A DNA stretch of 64,000 nucleotides from a virus, in the IMG/VR virus record IMGVR_UViG_3300042516_004811, positions 1 to 64,000 of that record; one strand, 5' to 3'. Shown here piece by piece: positions 46,979-54,193 of the stretch. A program made the position numbers and the translations under genes. The notes beneath the pieces are model-generated. The model was not told the DNA's origin, did no database searches, and worked only from the letters and a program-made list of their open reading frames with translations. Every line of letters begins with the position of its first letter. Within the stretch, counting starts at the first letter, position 1.

Positions 46979-47154
46979 GGGTGGGACTTATCTACCTAGT
47001 CAGCGAGTGCGCTGGTGAGGTTCTTCCACCACCGTGAATGTCTTGGGGAGAGGTTGTCACGCCCTGCCTCACCGCACGGCTTGACGAACTCGGCAACTTG
47101 ATGCGACTTATCTACTTGCCCACCCCTTCCTGCGCCTCACCGCCCCAGCACGGC

Positions 47155-47189
47155 GGAGCCCCGGCGGTGATGAGCGTCAGCGGGGCTCC
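47155..47189. repeat. Hairpin element 7
   Basis: GGAGCCCCG (47155-47163) and CGGGGCTCC (47181-47189). Confidence 0.7.
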
Positions 47190-47241
47190 TGCCCACCATC
47201 GGCGCACGGAGAGAAATGTCATCGGCTCGGCATTGGGTCGG

Positions 47242-47288
47242 ACTTATCTACCCCCTCACAGAAAGGGGGAGAGAGAGGGTAGATAAGT
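47242..47288. terminator. Inverted decamer pair, nested hairpin
   Basis: ACTTATCTACCC and GGGTAGATAAGT flank a nested CCCCCTC...GGGGGAG stem after the gene ending at 47309. Confidence 0.55.
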
Positions 47289-47308
47289 GCCGAACGCCTA
47301 CGCTACCG

Positions 47309-47599
47309 CTAGGGGTTGCGTGGCGAGTCTGTGGGGAGATGAATGGTCTGCCAAGTGTCTATGCCTGCCCCGTACATCGCTACCAGCGTGTCAATGACGG
47401 CGAGAACATCGCCAGTACAATGACGGCGAGCAATACCGTCTAGCGTGTCGCCACTCACTACCTCAACGCTACGCACGGCGCAGGAAAAGGTGGGAGGCTC
47501 TACCGCCTTGCGTACCGCCCACACTCCTGCCCACAGCAGGGCGAACACTATGGGCGTGAACACTACGAAACGGCGCACGGTGTACTTATCTACCCTCAC
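47309..47599 (-). CDS. Membrane protein with LysM-like domain
   Basis: 96 residues from GTG 47599, with AGGAGG exactly seven bases upstream and a GTGA overlap with the preceding stop. One membrane helix (FVVFTPIVFALLWAGVWAV), then a LysM-like domain (VVSGDTLDGIARRHCTGDVL, YGAGIDTWQTIHLPT). LysM domains bind peptidoglycan. The start carries Val-Asp-Lys from a decamer copy. Confidence 0.65.
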   Translation of the reverse strand: MRVDKYTVRRFVVFTPIVFALLWAGVWAVRKAVEPPTFSCAVRSVEVVSGDTLDGIARRHCTGDVLAVIDTLVAMYGAGIDTWQTIHLPTDSPRNP

Positions 47600-48063
47600 G
47601 CCGTTGCCTCCTGAATAGCGATGCTCTCCCACGGGTGAGCCTTCTCAAAAATGGCAACATCGTTACCGTTCTCGTCTTTCGTAATGCGCCGAACTTCCAA
47701 CCTGTCATCGTGAATGATGTACAGCCACTCGCACCACGCAAGTTCCTTGTCCTCATTGGTGAACCACGCCGAAGGGTCGTAAAGGCTCGTGTCCGTGTGT
47801 GCGTAGCCGTAGCCTGTCACGCAAGCGTGTGCTTCGTAAAGGCTCGGCTCTCCTGCCTCGCTCGGCTTGGCAAGTGGGTCAATGATAGACCACGAAGCGT
47901 GTTCATAGCAGAGCGTGTGTGCCACATTCACTCTGCCGTCTCGTGCTACAAGTTCGCCAAGAACTCCCACAATGCGTTGTGGGTAGTTGTCCCAATGGAC
48001 ATACCTGCCACGCCACCCGTTTCCGCCGTGTGTTGCGTGTGCCACTATTCCTCGTGTTGCCAT
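47596..48063 (-). CDS. Protein of unknown function
   Basis: 155 residues from ATG 48063, with AAAGGGAAAG upstream. Begins MATRGIVAHATHGGNGWRGR, with an HGG/HWDNYPQ pattern. No family recognised. Confidence 0.55.
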   Translation of the reverse strand: MATRGIVAHATHGGNGWRGRYVHWDNYPQRIVGVLGELVARDGRVNVAHTLCYEHASWSIIDPLAKPSEAGEPSLYEAHACVTGYGYAHTDTSLYDPSAWFTNEDKELAWCEWLYIIHDDRLEVRRITKDENGNDVAIFEKAHPWESIAIQEATA

Positions 48064-48100
48064 TGCTTTCCCTTTCTCGTCAGTTGCTATGGACACCACC

Positions 48101-48129
48101 ACAGTACCACGCAAGGTTCAGACTTACAA
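48101..48129 (-). promoter_or_regulatory. Promoter, TTGTAA-type -35
   Basis: -10 TACTGT (48101-48106), 17-base spacer, -35 TTGTAA (48124-48129); a decamer copy follows 6-16 bases upstream. Confidence 0.65.
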
Positions 48130-48183
48130 ACCCAAACTTATCTACCTGTCACCCCACGCACGAGCCTCTGCCCTCGCACGGCG

Positions 48184-48219
48184 AGAGCCCCGATGTTTAG
48201 CCGTCTGTGGCGGGGCTCC
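48184..48219. repeat. Hairpin element 8
   Basis: GAGCCCCG (48185-48192) and CGGGGCTC (48211-48218). Confidence 0.65.
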
Positions 48220-48382
48220 AGCTCCTCGCTCACACTCACGCCGGCACGGGTGGACGCGTAGATAAGTCGGCAAAGTTCAGTCAAGTTCACGACGCTTGCA
48301 GGTTGGTTGTGTTCATACAGACGCATAGACCTATCTACCCTGCCGTTACTAGACAAGGTAGATAAGTCGTGCGGTTAGTTAG

Positions 48383-48781
48383 TTATTCGTCGTCGGACTC
48401 AAACACGGGGACAACAAGGCTTGCACTGCCAGTTGGAGCATCGTGGTGCGAGAGAGAGAACTCAACTCGGTCAGAGAACACTCGGTAGCGGAGAATCCAT
48501 TCTGAATCCACGGTGATTGCACGAACGAACTCGGAGACGGTGCGAGCCTGAAACACTCCACCAACTTCACGATTCCAAAGACGGATTCCCGAAACTCGGA
48601 AAGTGTCAGATTGTGAAAGAAAGTTGTTCAGACACTCGCCAAAGAAGTACAACTCATCTTCGTAGCAAGTACCGAAACACACGGGAGAATCCGTGAAGGT
48701 ATCGGTTTCTTGGTCGTGCACGGTGCAGGTGCAAGTGTTGGTCAGTTCGCCATAGGCGACTGGCATCTCGGTGGTGGTCAT
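48383..48781 (-). CDS. Protein of unknown function
   Basis: 132 residues from ATG 48781 with AAAGGGAA upstream. No family. Contains CTCTVHDQETDTFTDSPVCF. Confidence 0.5.
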   Translation of the reverse strand: MTTTEMPVAYGELTNTCTCTVHDQETDTFTDSPVCFGTCYEDELYFFGECLNNFLSQSDTFRVSGIRLWNREVGGVFQARTVSEFVRAITVDSEWILRYRVFSDRVEFSLSHHDAPTGSASLVVPVFESDDE

Positions 48782-48812
48782 TTCATTCCCTTTCTCGGTG
48801 GTGGACAAGCAC

Positions 48813-48843
48813 AGCGTACCACGCAAGGGTCAGACTTATCTAC
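48813..48843 (-). promoter_or_regulatory. Decamer promoter
   Basis: -10 TACGCT (48813-48818), 18-base spacer, -35 TAGATA in GTAGATAAGT (48834-48843). Confidence 0.7.
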
Positions 48844-48847
48844 CTTG

Positions 48848-49102
48848 TTAGTAGGGGTCGTAGTTGTCCCATTCATCTCGCCTACGCTCCAAGTAGCGTT
48901 CTTGGCAGTTGTCATACTCACCACAGGCGTAGAAGTCATCTTGTGACTTGTCAGGATTCTTCGTCAGCCATTCAGCTAAGTCTTCTTCCAGTCCGTCTTC
49001 GTCGTATTCTTCCAGCCAGCGTTCTTCTTGTGATGACAAGCACCCACGCTCACTACCTCTCAACAACCAAGTGTCGTAATCAAGTTGGAACTTCGGTCGC
49101 AC
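48848..49102 (-). CDS. Small acidic protein
   Basis: 84 residues from GTG 49102 with GAGAGGG upstream. Highly acidic and helical (EERWLEEYDEDGLEEDLAEW). No family. Confidence 0.5.
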   Translation of the reverse strand: MRPKFQLDYDTWLLRGSERGCLSSQEERWLEEYDEDGLEEDLAEWLTKNPDKSQDDFYACGEYDNCQERYLERRRDEWDNYDPY

Positions 49103-49133
49103 AATAATCCCTCTCCGTTAGTAGCACAACACA

Positions 49134-49164
49134 ACGCTAACACAGAGTGTTCAGACTTATCTAC
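49134..49164 (-). promoter_or_regulatory. Decamer promoter
   Basis: -10 TAGCGT (49134-49139), 18-base spacer, -35 TAGATA in GTAGATAAGT (49155-49164). Confidence 0.65.
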
Positions 49165-49202
49165 TCGCCCACCCACACACAGCACTCGCACCTCGCGTAG
49201 CG

Positions 49203-49238
49203 GGAGCCCCGGCGTGGCTCGCTCTGTGGCGGGGCTCC
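49203..49238. repeat. Hairpin element 9
   Basis: GGAGCCCCG (49203-49211) and CGGGGCTCC (49230-49238). A degenerate decamer GTAAATAAGT follows on the plus side. Confidence 0.7.
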
Positions 49239-49355
49239 TGCCCAAGGCGGTGGCAGGTGTGTGAACGGGGAGACAGGTAAATAAGTCGTCATCCCACCAC
49301 AAACTTTCTCGGATTTATTTTGACACTTACCCACGCAACGAACCTTCTAATAGAT

Positions 49356-49526
49356 GTGAAACGCTACTACTTCTCACATTGTGGTTCTCTCCACCCCATT
49401 AGCCGTGACTTGGTGTTTGATGATGACGGTCAGCCCAAGTCGTACTATCCGCTAGTTGCCTGTCCCGTATGCCGAAAGATTTGCTGGCTCACACACGCAT
49501 ACGAGGCTGGCAATGATGATGAGTAG
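49356..49526 (+). CDS. Small zinc-like protein (plus strand)
   Basis: 56 residues from GTG 49356. HCG, CPVCRKICW: two CxxC-type pairs consistent with zinc. The stop TAG lies in a GTAGATAAGT copy. Plus-strand gene among minus genes. Confidence 0.5.
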   Translation: MKRYYFSHCGSLHPISRDLVFDDDGQPKSYYPLVACPVCRKICWLTHAYEAGNDDE

Positions 49527-49591
49527 ATAAGTACGGGCAGGGGCTTACCTACCTACATAGAACACGCCACATAGGTAGATAAGTCAGGCGA

Positions 49592-49789
49592 TTACTCGCA
49601 CTCGCACTCGCCCCATTCCTCGCCACAGTCGTCACAGAGTTCGTCAGGCTCACGCTCGTAAGGCTCGGAGTCGTAGTCAGGCTCGTCAGCGTAGTAGTCG
49701 GCGTACCTATCCTCTTGCGCCTTGATAATGGACGCTTCCTCGTTCCAATGCGAGTAGTCCCTAATGCTGGAATGACGCTCGTTAGCCAT
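49592..49789 (-). CDS. Small acidic Cys protein
   Basis: 65 residues. Acidic (DEPDYDSEPYEREPDELCDD) with CDDCGEEWGECEC at the end. A GTAGATAAC copy lies between SD AAAGG and ATG. No family. Confidence 0.5.
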   Translation of the reverse strand: MANERHSSIRDYSHWNEEASIIKAQEDRYADYYADEPDYDSEPYEREPDELCDDCGEEWGECECE

Positions 49790-49806
49790 TGTTATCTACC
49801 TACCTT

Positions 49807-50283
49807 TCAGACCTTCTTGGCGCACACAGGACCAATGCCACGCTGGACGCTCTTGCTATCGGTTAGTTCCGCACCGCACACACAGCAAATGCCGTACAGC
49901 GCACCGACTTCTTCCGCTTCTTGGATAGTCAGTCGGTCATTGGCAGACAGACGCTTGATAGCACCGCCTTCATAAACCAAACGCTCGCTCTTGGTAGTTG
50001 CTTCTGGAACGAAACGCAATGCGTAGAGTGCCGTGCCTGCTTGGTTCCAACGCACACGGTAGATGTTTGCGCCGTTGCGGTACATACCAACCTCGGTAAC
50101 AGGGTTGATGTCACCTCGTGCGTTCTCACGCTCACGCTGAATGTTGCGAAGCACGGCTTCTATCTGCTTGGTGGTCAGACTGCCCTTAGTGCGCCATTGG
50201 GTGAACAGGGACGCAAGGAATGAGTTGCGCTCGTGGTTCTCCTCTAAGTAGTCAATGGCTCGGTCAAAGTCATTAGTGGACAT
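49807..50283 (-). CDS. DUF6011-like protein
   Basis: 158 residues from ATG 50283 with AAAGGGAA upstream. C-terminal CCVCGAELTDSKSVQRGIGP with VCAKKV matches the DUF6011 zinc-knuckle segment common in actinobacterial phages. N-terminal part helical. Confidence 0.7.
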   Translation of the reverse strand: MSTNDFDRAIDYLEENHERNSFLASLFTQWRTKGSLTTKQIEAVLRNIQRERENARGDINPVTEVGMYRNGANIYRVRWNQAGTALYALRFVPEATTKSERLVYEGGAIKRLSANDRLTIQEAEEVGALYGICCVCGAELTDSKSVQRGIGPVCAKKV

Positions 50284-50312
50284 AGGTTCCCTTTCTCTTG
50301 GTGGACACTCAC

Positions 50313-50343
50313 AGAGTATCACTAGTGGTACAGACTTATCTAC
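50313..50343 (-). promoter_or_regulatory. Decamer promoter
   Basis: -10 TACTCT (50313-50318), 18-base spacer, -35 TAGATA in GTAGATAAGT (50334-50343). Confidence 0.7.
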
Positions 50344-50460
50344 CTAGTCACAGGCTCGGACTTATCTACCTAGTCAGTCACAGTCACCCCCTCGCCCCCG
50401 TCAAATCTCCGACTTTTCTACGCGTCCCCCCACACCCAGCACCTCCCTGCCCCGCAGGGC

Positions 50461-50496
50461 GGAGCCCCGCACAGTTCGGGCACGGGCCGGGGCTCC
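50461..50496. repeat. Hairpin element 10
   Basis: GGAGCCCCG (50461-50469) and CGGGGCTCC (50488-50496). Confidence 0.7.
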
Positions 50497-50599
50497 AGCT
50501 CGCTGGTGCTGGCTCGGCGTGGATGGGGTGGCAGGTAAATAAGTTTGAGAAAGTTCCAAGCAGATGTCCGATACGGGGACTTAGCGAACCTCAAAGTAA

Positions 50600-50863
50600 A
50601 TGAGAGAGAGGAACAGACAAGAGATGGACGATTACGACAGATACGACCAAGAGTTGGCTACTTGTGCCGTGCTGTATGACGAGATAAACGAGAACTACAT
50701 CTGTGGATACTGCCTAGACGACTTCTCGTTCTCGCAACTCCACGCCACCTACGGTGGGAACATCCTGCCGATACCCACATTCCGTTCACGCAAGACACGC
50801 AAGCACCTGTGTCACGAGATGTGCGGTATGTGTGGTCTACCAGCGTCACGAGCGTTCTCGTAG
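50600..50863 (+). CDS. Small zinc-like protein (plus strand)
   Basis: 87 residues from ATG 50600 (ATG 50624 possible). CGYCLDDFSFSQL and CHEMCGMCGLPASR form paired Cys/His ligands. Ends before a bidirectional hairpin. Confidence 0.5.
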   Translation: MRERNRQEMDDYDRYDQELATCAVLYDEINENYICGYCLDDFSFSQLHATYGGNILPIPTFRSRKTRKHLCHEMCGMCGLPASRAFS

Positions 50864-50866
50864 GGG

Positions 50867-50913
50867 GACAGGGCTTATCTACCCTCCCAGCCCGACGCTA
50901 AGAGGGTAGATAA
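50867..50913. terminator. Bidirectional inverted decamer pair
   Basis: GGACA-GGG-CTTATCTACCCT and AGGGTAGATAAG-T-GTCC pair across a 14-base loop between two convergent genes. The decamer pair is part of the stem. Confidence 0.65.
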
Positions 50914-50926
50914 GTGTCCAGCCTTG

Positions 50927-51442
50927 TCAGCAGATAGAGAAACCGCCAGAGTTCTCCAAGAACTCCACGAACGCACGGACATTCTCCGTGCTGAACGGAT
51001 AGCCAGACTCCCACGACTCTCGTGTGCCTATCCCGTCACAAGCGTTACACCAGCCGTGTGTGCGACCAGTCAAAATCTGAACTTCTACGGACAACTCTTT
51101 GTCGTGTTGCCCCATCTCACGACCAATGTCATCAGTACGGATACCCGTGCCGTCACAGAGGTCGCACTTCTCACGGGGAAGGCTCGCCCTCCACTCGTTG
51201 TATTGACGCTCGTTCTCGGCGGTAGCACCCGTCTCCAACTCGTGGCGCAACTGCTTGGCGAGTTCCAGCGCACCAGACTCATCCAGCCCGTCACCGTCGT
51301 TGTAGTGACCAGACACGCCCTCGCAGAGTTCGGGAGCAACCGTCACGCAGTAGTCCCACAGGGGTCGCCACCACCACACATTGTTGCGGAAGTATTCGCC
51401 CGTCTCGTTGGTCGGCTTCTTGCCGTACACATCCATTCCCAT
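50927..51442 (-). CDS. Conserved phage protein with CxxCxGxG knuckles
   Basis: 171 residues from ATG 51442 with AAAGGGGCA upstream. Begins MGMDVYGKKPTNETGEYFRN, and CDLCDGTGIR and CNACDGIGTR are DnaJ-like zinc knuckles. Conserved in phages from memory; role unknown. Confidence 0.6.
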   Translation of the reverse strand: MGMDVYGKKPTNETGEYFRNNVWWWRPLWDYCVTVAPELCEGVSGHYNDGDGLDESGALELAKQLRHELETGATAENERQYNEWRASLPREKCDLCDGTGIRTDDIGREMGQHDKELSVEVQILTGRTHGWCNACDGIGTRESWESGYPFSTENVRAFVEFLENSGGFSIC

Positions 51443-51475
51443 TACTTTGCCCCTTTCACTTGGCTCGGTCTTGTG

Positions 51476-51506
51476 AGCGTACCACACACGGCACAGACTT
51501 ATCTAC
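51476..51506 (-). promoter_or_regulatory. Decamer promoter
   Basis: -10 TACGCT (51476-51481), 18-base spacer, -35 TAGATA in GTAGATAAGT (51497-51506). Confidence 0.7.
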
Positions 51507-51677
51507 CTATGCTGATACGGACTCGCTGATGTTGTAGTCACACTCATCCCAAGTCAGGGAGAGGTTGGCTGTCTTGGCAAGGCTGTCAATGTAGGCATTG
51601 ACTATGCGCTCGGCGTGTTCCTCGCTGTCAGCCTCAAACTCATTCACTTCCAGAATGATGTTGGCAGAGAACTTCAT
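51507..51677 (-). CDS. Small helical protein, new
   Basis: 56 residues from ATG 51677. Acidic and helical (FSANIILEVNEFEADSEEHA). It lies directly upstream of the promoter for the next gene, the same gap being used by promoter and gene end. Promoter at 51711-51741. Confidence 0.55.
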   Translation of the reverse strand: MKFSANIILEVNEFEADSEEHAERIVNAYIDSLAKTANLSLTWDECDYNISESVSA

Positions 51678-51710
51678 TGGTCTAACTCCTTTGTAGTTGG
51701 TGTGTACGAA

Positions 51711-51741
51711 ACATTACCAGTAAAGGTACAGACTTATCTAC
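51711..51741 (-). promoter_or_regulatory. Decamer promoter
   Basis: -10 TAATGT (51711-51716), 18-base spacer, -35 TAGATA in GTAGATAAGT (51732-51741). Confidence 0.65.
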
Positions 51742-51777
51742 TCGCCCCCCGCACCACACGCCTAGCCACCGCAAGGC

Positions 51778-51813
51778 GGAGCCCCGCTGGTTGCCCGCTG
51801 TAGCCGGGGCTCT
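51778..51813. repeat. Hairpin element 11
   Basis: GGAGCCCCG (51778-51786) and CGGGGCTC (51805-51812). Confidence 0.65.
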
Positions 51814-51827
51814 TGGCCCCTCGCCCG

Positions 51828-51859
51828 ACTTATCTACCTGTCCTTGTGGGTAGATAAGT
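51828..51859. terminator. Inverted decamer pair
   Basis: ACTTATCTACC and GGTAGATAAGT, perfect 11-base stem around a 10-base loop, just after the gene ending at 51878. Confidence 0.6.
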
Positions 51860-51877
51860 GGGCGGGTGCGCCTTGGG

Positions 51878-52162
51878 TCAGGCGGTGATTTCCTGCCAGC
51901 CGACCGACTCGCAACGGAACCGCTTGCCGTCGACCTCAACCTCGTCACCGACCGACAGGGCCGTGTGGGTGCGGTCCTCGGGCAGGACTGGCTCCAGCAG
52001 GTTCCAGAACTCACCTGTGTAGGTGTTGGTGTCGTGGAACACGAACTCGCAAACCGTGCGTTCGTTCACATCTGCGATGCTGGTCCACTTCACGGTGGTC
52101 TGGGTCGGCGTTCCGAAGGCCTTCCAAATCACCGTGATGGTGCGTGTGTCTGTGTCGAGCAT
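51878..52162 (-). CDS. Protein of unknown function
   Basis: 94 residues. Starts MLDTDTRTITVIWKAFGTPT; beta-rich with VCEFVFHDTNTYTGEFW. Single-gene transcript between two strong cassettes. No family. Confidence 0.5.
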   Translation of the reverse strand: MLDTDTRTITVIWKAFGTPTQTTVKWTSIADVNERTVCEFVFHDTNTYTGEFWNLLEPVLPEDRTHTALSVGDEVEVDGKRFRCESVGWQEITA

Positions 52163-52201
52163 TGCTCCCCTTTCTGGCGAGCCCTTCTCGCCTTCCCCTG
52201 A

Positions 52202-52232
52202 ACTGTACCACGCACGGTTCAGACTTATTTAC
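52202..52232 (-). promoter_or_regulatory. Promoter with variant decamer
   Basis: -10 TACAGT (52202-52207), 18-base spacer, -35 TAAATA in GTAAATAAGT (52223-52232). Confidence 0.65.
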
Positions 52233-52265
52233 CTGCCTACCCGTTCCCTGGGTTCCCCTGGGGCT

Positions 52266-52302
52266 GGAGCCCCGTTGGTTCGTGCGATTGGTGCGGGGCT
52301 CC
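52266..52302. repeat. Hairpin element 12
   Basis: GGAGCCCCG (52266-52274) and CGGGGCTCC (52294-52302). It sits between divergent promoters, with the minus promoter on its left and the plus promoter at 52356 on its right. Confidence 0.7.
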
Positions 52303-52355
52303 GCCCCCGGCGGGCGTGGGGTGGCGCTGGCTAGCTTGCTGGCACGGGATGGCAA

Positions 52356-52386
52356 GTAGATAAGTTTGAACCTTGAGTGGTACATT
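52356..52386 (+). promoter_or_regulatory. Decamer promoter (plus)
   Basis: -35 TAGATA in GTAGATAAGT (52356-52365), 18-base spacer with GTTTGAACC, -10 TACATT (52381-52386). Divergent from the 52202 promoter. Confidence 0.7.
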
Positions 52387-52415
52387 GATGTCAAGCCAAG
52401 AGAAAGGGAAACGAA

Positions 52416-52679
52416 ATGGCAACACTGCAAGAAGCTCCGTACAAGCCAGAGGGTTGTACTTGCCCCCCCGATGTAAATATTTGGGGTAAAGATATTTGTG
52501 CGGTTTGTCGTGATTATCGTGATGCTTGTGACGAAGCAGAAGCTCTCATCACTTATTGCAAGGTTTGTGACGGCGCTCACGATGGTGGCGAATTTGGCGA
52601 ACTTTGCCCAGCGAATGGTCGCCATTGGTTTGAGCCTTCAGACCCACGAGACCTTTACGATGCGGAGGATAGGTTCTGA
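52416..52679 (+). CDS. Small Cys-rich protein
   Basis: 87 residues from ATG 52416 with AGAAAGGGAAA upstream. Three Cys pairs (CTCPPD, CAVCRDYRDAC, CKVCDGAHDGGE) suggest two zinc sites. The next gene overlaps its stop (TGATG). Confidence 0.55.
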   Translation: MATLQEAPYKPEGCTCPPDVNIWGKDICAVCRDYRDACDEAEALITYCKVCDGAHDGGEFGELCPANGRHWFEPSDPRDLYDAEDRF

Positions 52680-52858
52680 TGCGAGCAACACACAACACCC
52701 CAATCCCACCCGAAGAGCCCGAGTTTCCGATTCCAGACGATTGCGCTTGCGAGGACGGCGTGAACTGGTGCACCGCTTGCCAGCGAGTGCTAGCGGAGCT
52801 GCTGGCACGGCAAGACGAGGAGGAGCGCTCATTTCGCGAACACGACCACGAGGCTTAG
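52679..52858 (+). CDS. Small Cys-rich protein
   Basis: 59 residues from ATG 52679. CACEDGVNWCTACQRVLAEL holds five Cys and is followed by an acidic helix. Coupled to the previous gene. Confidence 0.5.
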   Translation: MRATHNTPIPPEEPEFPIPDDCACEDGVNWCTACQRVLAELLARQDEEERSFREHDHEA

Positions 52859-52864
52859 CCACGG

Positions 52865-52895
52865 CAGGTAAATAAGTCCCCCGCTTATCTACCTG
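52865..52895. terminator. Inverted decamer pair (variant)
   Basis: CAGGTAAATAAG and CTTATCTACCTG, a 12-base stem with one mismatch around a 7-base loop, directly after the gene ending at 52858. Confidence 0.5.
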
Positions 52896-52920
52896 TCTGT
52901 CTGTGGCGCGCGCCCGGGGC

Positions 52921-52956
52921 GGAGCCCCGTTGGCTAGCGCATCCCGCGCGGGGCTC
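52921..52956. repeat. Hairpin element 13
   Basis: GGAGCCCCG (52921-52929) and CGGGGCTC (52949-52956). Confidence 0.65.
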
Positions 52957-52995
52957 TCCCCCTGGGCCAAGGCTGGCTCGTGCGTGGGGAAGCAA

Positions 52996-53026
52996 GTAGA
53001 TAAGTCTGTCCCATTGCTGGTAATGT
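52996..53026 (+). promoter_or_regulatory. Decamer promoter (plus)
   Basis: -35 TAGATA in GTAGATAAGT (52996-53005), 18-base spacer, -10 TAATGT (53021-53026). The next ATG at 53033 starts 7 bases after the -10. Confidence 0.7.
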
Positions 53027-53032
53027 GTTGGC

Positions 53033-53419
53033 ATGACCAAGACCACCGAGTACGACAAGAAGTTCCAAGACAAGTACGGCAATGATGTTCCCAAGGGTGA
53101 TGGCGATTGCTTTGACAAGGCCGTGGAAGTAGCGGAGCGATTTGAGAAGGACTACCCCGATGTTCTCATTGTTCACGGAGAACCGATTGGCACGGGTGGT
53201 GAAGCATTGGGGGTTCGCTTTCCTCACGCTTGGGTTGAGTTGGACCTAAATGGCTTTGCGCTCGTGATTGACGAGTCCAATGGAAACGATGTGACGATTT
53301 CCAGGGATTTCTACTACGCTTTCGGCAACATCGTGGAAGCCGATGTGGTGAGGTACACGCTGACCGAGGCACGGATACAGATGCTGAAGCACAAGCACTA
53401 CGGCCCTTGGCACTGGTAG
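53033..53419 (+). CDS. Protein of unknown function, probably leaderless
   Basis: 128 residues. No family; has VRFPHAWVELDLNGFALVID. Its ATG lies 7 bases after the -10 TAATGT, so the transcript is probably leaderless. Its TAG stop is inside the decamer of the next promoter. Confidence 0.55.
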   Translation: MTKTTEYDKKFQDKYGNDVPKGDGDCFDKAVEVAERFEKDYPDVLIVHGEPIGTGGEALGVRFPHAWVELDLNGFALVIDESNGNDVTISRDFYYAFGNIVEADVVRYTLTEARIQMLKHKHYGPWHW

Positions 53420-53446
53420 ATAAGTCTGAACCTGTAGTGGTACAGT
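53416..53446 (+). promoter_or_regulatory. Decamer promoter (plus)
   Basis: -35 TAGATA in GTAGATAAGT (53416-53425), 18-base spacer, -10 TACAGT (53441-53446). Stop codon TAG of the previous gene is the start of the -35. Confidence 0.7.
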
Positions 53447-53475
53447 GATGACAGGCCAAGAGAAAGGGAAATAAA

Positions 53476-53628
53476 ATGGCTACACCGAATGAACCCACTG
53501 GGAATTGGAGGGACTACCTCTCTGATGACGAGCCCCTCACGGAGGAGAGCCTGTGGCAGGCAATCGCTGATGCGAACGGGGTGGACTACTCCGAAATCGC
53601 TGACGGCGATTTGGTTGAGTGGCTCTAA
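53476..53628 (+). CDS. Small acidic protein
   Basis: 50 residues from ATG 53476 with AGAAAGGGAAA upstream. Acidic and helical, ends DLVEWL. The stop is followed by AAAGAG-GTAGATAAC. Confidence 0.5.
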   Translation: MATPNEPTGNWRDYLSDDEPLTEESLWQAIADANGVDYSEIADGDLVEWL

Positions 53629-53653
53629 AGAGGTAGATAACAATGACCGTGCG

Positions 53654-53674
53654 GAGGGGGACCCCCACCCCCTC
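53654..53674 (+). terminator. GAGGGGG/CCCCCTC hairpin
   Basis: 7-base stem with 7-base loop after the small gene ending at 53628; followed by TAATC. Confidence 0.45.
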
Positions 53675-53721
53675 TAATCGGCCCCCGGAGCCCCGCCATG
53701 ATTCGTTTTCGGGGTGGGCAT

Positions 53722-53760
53722 GTAGATAAGTTGACGAAATCCACAGCCGGTCTGTATCCT
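53722..53760 (+). promoter_or_regulatory. Promoter with decamer abutting the -35
   Basis: GTAGATAAGT at 53722-53731 shares its last T with -35 TTGACG (53731-53736); 18-base spacer, -10 TATCCT (53755-53760). A conventional promoter with the decamer at its upstream edge rather than in the -35. Confidence 0.65.
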
Positions 53761-53800
53761 GAGCCATCCGGGGTGTAACCCGATACCAGAGGAGAAAACC

Positions 53801-54193
53801 ATGGCTACCAAGCCTGCGAAAAAGACCGCCAAGAAGGCGGCACCAAAGAAGACGGTGGCCAAGAAGCCTGCCGCGAAGAAGCCCGTGGCAAAGAAGTCGC
53901 CGGCCAAGAAGAAGCCTGCAGCCAAGAAGGCAAGCGCGAAGAAGGCGCCTGCCAAAAAGGTTGCTGCAAAGAAGTCGCCGGCCAAGAAGGCTGTCGCAAA
54001 GAAGGCTCCGGCTAAGAAGGCTGCAAAGACTGTTGCCAAGAAGGCTCAGCCGAAGAAGAAGCCGATTGCAAAGAAGCTTGCGAAGGTCATTCCGATTACG
54101 CGTCGTAGCAAGTCGACAACGCGCAAGGATGTGAAATACGTATCCGTTCTCTCTACACCAGTGAGTGACGCGACTCCGGAAAGCAATTCCTAA
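53801..54193 (+). CDS. Histone H1-like Lys/Ala-rich protein
   Basis: 130 residues. Residues 3-90 are repeats of the AKKxPAKK type ([20 protein letters not shown] and similar), like the C-terminal tails of actinobacterial HU and histone H1, with no globular domain. A mixed basic tail follows. Such proteins bind and condense DNA non-specifically; a role in packaging, host chromatin competition or genome protection is possible. AGAGGAGA precedes the ATG. Its promoter (53722-53760) has the best -35/-10 match in the window, consistent with high expression. Confidence 0.8.
   Translation: MATKPAKKTAKKAAPKKTVAKKPAAKKPVAKKSPAKKKPAAKKASAKKAPAKKVAAKKSPAKKAVAKKAPAKKAAKTVAKKAQPKKKPIAKKLAKVIPITRRSKSTTRKDVKYVSVLSTPVSDATPESNS

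Larger units (their letters stand above)
46910..47308. other. Intergenic regulatory cassette
   Basis: 399 bases: promoter 46949-46978, GTGAA variant of the second motif (47025-47038), decamers, hairpin element 7 (47155-47189) and a long inverted pair 47242-47288. Confidence 0.65.
48064..48382. other. Intergenic regulatory cassette
   Basis: 319 bases: promoter 48101-48129, decamers, hairpin element 8 (48184-48219) and an inverted pair 48330-48366. Confidence 0.65.
50284..50599. other. Intergenic regulatory cassette
   Basis: 316 bases: promoter 50313-50343, a second decamer at about 50360, hairpin element 10 and a degenerate decamer on the plus side before the 50600 gene. Confidence 0.65.

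Noticed and set aside
38100-52960. CRISPR array from repeated hairpins
   Set aside because: The repeats are inverted pairs spaced hundreds of bases apart with genes between, not direct repeats with unique spacers of constant length.
53643-53729. 28-codon frame after GAGGTAGATAAC
   Set aside because: Contains hairpin and GGAGCCCCG half-element sequence and Pro/Arg-rich composition; more likely noncoding.
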